Part shown: in pieces, positions 60,680 through 64,000 of the stretch
Position numbering within the stretch: the first letter of the stretch is position 1
Layout of the letters: every line of letters starts with the position of its first letter
NCBI GenBank assembly: GCA_023957375.1
Contig: JAMLHB010000003.1
Location: 255,830-319,829 of the forward strand
Length of the DNA: 64,000 nt
Direction of reading: 5' to 3'
From: Flavobacteriales bacterium
Lineage (GTDB): Bacteria > Bacteroidota > Bacteroidia > Flavobacteriales_F > PHOS-HE28
The notes under the pieces: generated by a model
Seen by the model: the letters and a program-made list of their open reading frames with translations, nothing else
Told to the model about the DNA's origin: nothing
Databases searched by the model: none
Position numbers and translations under genes: made by a program

Positions 60680-61110
60680 AGCTGGTGGTGGACACCAACA
60701 TCCTGGTCAGTTGCATGGTAAAATTCGACGGCCGTACCGCCGAACTTTACCTGAACCCACCTTCAACCCATGTCTATTACGCGCCCGAGGGCTTGATAGC
60801 AGAAATCACCCTCCACAGGGAAAAGATCATAAAGCTGACGGGGGCCACATCGGTCCAGCACGCCGAAATCTCCGAATTATTGCTTTCGCCATTGACCATC
60901 ATCCCAAACTCCGCTATTTCAGCCAAGCATTGGGAACAAGCCTTCAACTTCGTCAAGGACATCGATGAAAACGACGACCAGTTCGTCGCGCTCGCGCTTC
61001 ACCTCAACTGCCCATTATGGACAGGAGACAAGAAGCTGGTGAACGGGCTGCGCAGGAAGGGATTCAAATTGCTGGTCACAAGCGAAGAGCTTCGGAAAGC
61101 CGCACGGTGA
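60676..61110 (+). CDS. PIN domain toxin
   Basis: A 144-residue PIN nuclease of the kind annotated as putative toxin: VVDTNILVSCM with the first Asp, GLIAEITLHREK with Glu, DIDENDDQFVALALHL and WTGDKKLVNGL with further acids. Likely an RNase. Its stop is 5 bp before the copy of the fcl 3' end. Confidence 0.9.
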   Translation: MKLVVDTNILVSCMVKFDGRTAELYLNPPSTHVYYAPEGLIAEITLHREKIIKLTGATSVQHAEISELLLSPLTIIPNSAISAKHWEQAFNFVKDIDENDDQFVALALHLNCPLWTGDKKLVNGLRRKGFKLLVTSEELRKAAR

Positions 61111-61115
61111 ACCAT

Positions 61116-61214
61116 CGCCTGCGCGCCTTGGGCTGGAAGCACCGGATTGAACTGCGCGACGGCATTGCGCAGATGTACGAGGCGTTCAAGAAGTACGAGG
61201 GGGCGAAGGCGTGA
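61116..61214 (+). pseudogene. Copy 1 of the fcl 3' end
   Basis: 99 bp aligned without gaps to 60305-60403, ending ELRDGIAQMYEAFKKYEGAK and stop. It is diverged from the parent and has no start of its own. HepT/MntA cargo follows right after the stop. Confidence 0.95.
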
Positions 61215-61223
61215 AGTCACCGA

Positions 61224-61559
61224 TCAAGACTGAATATCCTGGAGTTGCTTCTCCAGCACGGGAATGTCATCGCAGATGATGTTCCAAAGCACACTGAGGT
61301 CCACACCGAAATAGACGTGGATCAAAAAGTTGCGAAACCCGTTCATTCCCTGCCAATCCACTTCCGGGTGCGAGGCGCAAAGTTCCTTTGAAAGGTTCTT
61401 TGCCGCTTCACCGATCACCTCGAAATTGCGGATCACTGCATCCTGGATGATCACGTCGGATTCAAATCCTGGCTGATCCATGGAGGCCGTGGCGGCCAAA
61501 ATGCGCCGAACTGCTTCCCGGATGTCGTTGAGGAGAAGCCCATCCGAACGCTTAGACAT
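61224..61559 (-). CDS. hepT: HepT-like HEPN toxin
   Basis: A 111-residue HEPN RNase with the catalytic R76-x4-H81-x-Y83 motif (RNFLIHVY). Start at the ATG at 61559, overlapping the MntA gene by 8 bp; the longer frame to 61736 runs through MntA and is rejected. In known pairs MntA inactivates HepT by AMPylating this Tyr region. Confidence 0.93.
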   Translation of the reverse strand: MSKRSDGLLLNDIREAVRRILAATASMDQPGFESDVIIQDAVIRNFEVIGEAAKNLSKELCASHPEVDWQGMNGFRNFLIHVYFGVDLSVLWNIICDDIPVLEKQLQDIQS

Positions 61560-61845
61560 GGACGAGGTCTTCGCGAATGGCTTCGTAATACCCTGGCTTG
61601 ATTCCACCGCGTGAAACCAAATCCACCTTGCGGCCCAATAAGGCTTGCAATTCCTCAGCCAGTCGAATGAACTGCATGCCAACAGGACCGGAAAACTCCA
61701 CCAGTACATCCACATCACTTCCAGCCCCATCCTCACCCCGGCTCACGGAACCGAACAAGGCCAACGAGCGGATAGGATACTTCGCCTGAAGCCCGGGCTT
61801 CGCAAAGCGGAGCTTTCCAAGAAGGTGGTCCCTCATGCTGGCCAT
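61552..61845 (-). CDS. mntA: MntA-like minimal nucleotidyltransferase antitoxin
   Basis: A 97-residue nucleotidyltransferase with the G32-S33-x10-D44-x-D46 motif (FGSVSRGEDGAGSDVDVLV). It is the first gene of the pair. Promoter: TAACTTTG 4 nt upstream. Confidence 0.93.
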   Translation of the reverse strand: MASMRDHLLGKLRFAKPGLQAKYPIRSLALFGSVSRGEDGAGSDVDVLVEFSGPVGMQFIRLAEELQALLGRKVDLVSRGGIKPGYYEAIREDLVHV

Positions 61846-61849
61846 GTTA

Positions 61850-61857
61850 CAAAGTTA
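61850..61857 (-). promoter_or_regulatory. -7 element TAACTTTG
   Basis: Exact TAnnTTTG match on the minus strand, 4 nt before the MntA ATG at 61845. Confidence 0.62.
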
Positions 61858-62011
61858 AGCAGGCATTGGTCCGGATCAACTTGACATTCATGACTCTGCC
61901 GCCGGCCACGTTCGCGACAAAACTAAAATAGCAGGGCAATGACCACCACCACACGAGCACGGGCATTGGCGTGGAAACGCGGTTCTTCCTCTGTTACATG
62001 CTAATTTGGCA

Positions 62012-63103
62012 ATGATGCAGATCGTTCAACGCGGCCTCTTCCCATTCGCCTTTTGTTCAGTGGTACTGTCATGGCAACCCATTTCCGCACTGGCCCAATC
62101 AGAGAGACAGCCTAGCTATATCCATGTTTTGGATGAACTGATCCGATCTGAGCATGGGGTATTCCTGACAAACCCTGACACTCTTTTCAAGGATCACCCA
62201 CGAACCGTGACGATGCAAGCAATCAACAAGTATGCATCAATTGGGCAGGACGAGTTGAGCAACTGGCGTGAATGGCCCGATAGCCTTTTTCAACCTCAGG
62301 AAGGCTATACGCTGGCCTTCGATAACATGGGGCGGCTGATAGGGGCGACGGAACCAAACATCATGTTGTCCTATTCAATCACATACGGCCAATGGGGGAT
62401 TGACCAGGTCGTTGAGCCCAATACCGGCATAAAGCGTGTTTATGCATACGGACGGAATGGACATTTGATCACGGTAGAGGAGATCCGGAATGGGTTCATC
62501 ACGGGTCGGACGGCACTCACCTATTCCGCAGACCGCCTTGTCCAAGTCCTGTGTACGAGGGCAATCGGCCCGGACACGGCTTCTTGGCAGTTCACCTATG
62601 ACGCTACCGGCAACCTTGTTCGGGAAGAGCAGGATCAACCTCTATTGCGCCTCTCAACATCTGTTTATCGGCCAGGCAAGGGTCGTGATAGCACGGTTCA
62701 CATTGCCCACATTGCCGAGGAAGTCAAAAGAGACGTCTATGTTGAAGAACGCCACGCGGACAGGACAACGACCGAACAGCGGTATTACAACGGTGAGCTC
62801 AATAGCACGACGAAGCGACAGGGTAACCAAGTGCTGCAAATCATCAGCACAGGATGGGACGAGACCTACGCATATAACAAGGATGGGCATTTGATAAGCG
62901 TTTTGCGGAAGCCAATTCCCATCAGGCTCATAAATGGGACGTTGATAAAAGCAGGCTCCCGTGCACGTAACGACACATTTCAATACACATTTGATGAGCA
63001 CGGCAACCCTCTCCGAATTATTGCCACCAGCACCGAAACTGATGCCGGTTATACCTACACGAATTTCGAGGGCGCCTGGAGGTTCGAGTACACCTACTGG
63101 TAG
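62012..63103 (+). CDS. Secreted YD/RHS-like repeat protein
   Basis: About 363 residues. The ATG at 62012 gives a signal peptide (FPFAFCSVVLSWQPISALAQ). Repeats of the type Y-x-x-D/N-G-H-L-I-x-V and Y-D-A-T-G-N-L-V (near 145, 200, 290 and 330) are like YD/RHS repeats but sparse. No toxin domain is evident. It lies between fcl 3' copies 1 and 2 and is AT-richer than the core genes. Function unknown. Confidence 0.72.
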   Translation: MMQIVQRGLFPFAFCSVVLSWQPISALAQSERQPSYIHVLDELIRSEHGVFLTNPDTLFKDHPRTVTMQAINKYASIGQDELSNWREWPDSLFQPQEGYTLAFDNMGRLIGATEPNIMLSYSITYGQWGIDQVVEPNTGIKRVYAYGRNGHLITVEEIRNGFITGRTALTYSADRLVQVLCTRAIGPDTASWQFTYDATGNLVREEQDQPLLRLSTSVYRPGKGRDSTVHIAHIAEEVKRDVYVEERHADRTTTEQRYYNGELNSTTKRQGNQVLQIISTGWDETYAYNKDGHLISVLRKPIPIRLINGTLIKAGSRARNDTFQYTFDEHGNPLRIIATSTETDAGYTYTNFEGAWRFEYTYW

Positions 63104-63123
63104 TTGATGAAGAAGAGACCCGA

Positions 63124-63206
63124 GCTGGAAGCACAGCATCGAACTGCGCGACGGGATTGCGCAGGTGTACGAGGTCTTCAAAAAGTACGAGGGGGAGAAG
63201 GTGTGA
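63124..63206 (+). pseudogene. Copy 2 of the fcl 3' end
   Basis: 83 bp aligned without gaps to 60321-60403 ([16 protein letters not shown], then the KYEGEK end and stop). It starts 16 bp later relative to the parent than copy 1 does. Confidence 0.95.
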
Positions 63207-63414
63207 AAATCCCGGACCCCCTGCTGTGCCCGCACTTGGTTAGTGTGCCCAATACGCCGCAGCCCATCCCTGTGGAGGCTTACCTCCCCACTATTCCAGT
63301 GGCGTGAAATACTGCCACCCCGATTGCATATGCATACTTTCGGTATCCATTCCTGATGGGATGAAGTCCAAAGCCTTCACTTGTTCCGCACGGCTGGATT
63401 TCGTCCATGGCACT

Positions 63415-63422
63415 TATATTTG
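63415..63422 (+). promoter_or_regulatory. -7 element TATATTTG
   Basis: Exact TAnnTTTG match, 22 nt before the ATG at 63445. Confidence 0.5.
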
Positions 63423-63444
63423 TTAGGCTGACCGCACCACGCCC

Positions 63445-64000
63445 ATGGATCGCAAGGCGTTCAATTTGCTGCTTTCCGTACTGTTGCCTCTTCTGATATC
63501 TCCGACCTACGCCGGCGCGAAGGAGGTGTGCTTAGGTGGCGTCACCGTCGAGCTTAAGCATGCGGACGGGACATTGGAGTTGTTGAACTGGGGGTGGTAC
63601 CAAACTGTAGAATTGTATGATACATCGATCACCTTGTCCCCCGGGGAGAGCATACGACTTTCAGGGGAGCGTTGGTCCAGCTGTTCGGGCCCCGCAAATT
63701 TGGACGTTCACTTTGCCGCGTTAGGGGACACTGCGAATTGGACCTCTCCCGAGATCGGCGTAGGTGCATCCACTGTAGAGCTCGATCAACCGGGTTCCTA
63801 TTATGCTTTACCGTCAAATGTGGATTTCGGGTTTGGGGCCCGGATCTTCATTGCGGCCCCGCCCCATCCATGCTTGGTGGGGCTTGCCTTCACCCTGCCA
63901 TACCCTCATAACCAGCTGGTGATCGTTCCTCCTGGTGACACGTGCATGGCACCATGCGTTACGGCCTATTTGCAACCAGGCCAGTCGGTGCAGTTACGGC
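63445..64000 (+). CDS. Secreted protein, 3' end beyond the window
   Basis: Open from the ATG at 63445 to the window edge (185 codons). Signal peptide: FNLLLSVLLPLLISPTYAG. The mature part is Cys-containing and beta-rich (CLGGVTVELKHADGTLELL, then LSPGESIRLSG), with a PGDTC/APCV segment just before the edge. Given the neighbourhood, a T9SS-exported protein is likely but its C-terminus is not visible. Confidence 0.75.
   Translation, partial: MDRKAFNLLLSVLLPLLISPTYAGAKEVCLGGVTVELKHADGTLELLNWGWYQTVELYDTSITLSPGESIRLSGERWSSCSGPANLDVHFAALGDTANWTSPEIGVGASTVELDQPGSYYALPSNVDFGFGARIFIAAPPHPCLVGLAFTLPYPHNQLVIVPPGDTCMAPCVTAYLQPGQSVQLR

Overview
The window is GC-rich, densely packed DNA from a member of Bacteroidota, most likely a high-GC uncultured Flavobacteriales-type lineage. 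The evidence is as follows. Five large secreted proteins end in type IX secretion (T9SS) sorting domains. There are several PorT-like beta-barrel genes. Many genes carry a TAnnTTTG (-7) promoter element only 4-10 nt before the ATG. The Y-family polymerase/second DnaE pair and the RbfA/LolE neighbourhood are typical of the phylum. No rRNA, tRNA, CRISPR array, integrase or intact transposase was seen.

Layout. 0-14.5 kb is accessory: three toxin-antitoxin (TA) modules, a mosaic of gene fragments (DHFR-like, IS66 TnpA, aldehyde dehydrogenase), two T9SS beta-propeller proteins, a self-inhibited Fic enzyme, a schlafen/AlbA-type ATPase, and an intact aldehyde dehydrogenase (ALDH) preceded by two truncated copies of its own 5' end. 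14.5-23 kb holds the DNA damage polymerases DinB and DnaE2, separated by a hairpin-flanked four-helix-bundle gene and a GmrSD-like DUF262 protein. DnaE2 carries five repeat-derived in-frame insertions. 23-29 kb holds three more TA modules, a truncated cysS copy, DedA, intact cysS, a GxxExxY protein and a minisatellite. 29-40.8 kb is mostly core: M28 peptidase, Omp28-like T9SS protein, recJ-tadA, a DUF433/DUF5615 TA module, lolE-type permease, beta-barrel, methyltransferase, rbfA and an MsbA-like ABC exporter. 40.9-50.7 kb has a 1793-residue T9SS protein, a copy of the exporter 3' end, acyltransferase, PBP1A and a VapBC pair. 50.8-60.4 kb is core: hflX, cytochrome c, two amidohydrolases, cysQ, gmd and fcl. 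60.4-64 kb carries two TA modules and secreted proteins, punctuated by two copies of the fcl 3' end.

The unifying observation is that at least eight accessory segments sit beside an intact gene, and on the far side of each segment there is a same-orientation copy of the nearest end of that gene. The parents are ALDH 5' (twice), cysS 5', doc 3', lolE 3', ABC exporter 3' and fcl 3' (twice). Cargo is mostly TA modules and envelope or secreted proteins, with no visible recombinase. This looks like gene-end-regenerating insertion, either by a site-specific system encoded elsewhere or by one-sided homologous plus illegitimate recombination. It is the main candidate for an undescribed mode of gene gain. 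A second theme is the spread of short intergenic repeats (7-mer, CGCCAAG, TTCGCG and GAGC...GAAG families) into coding sequences, above all dnaE2.
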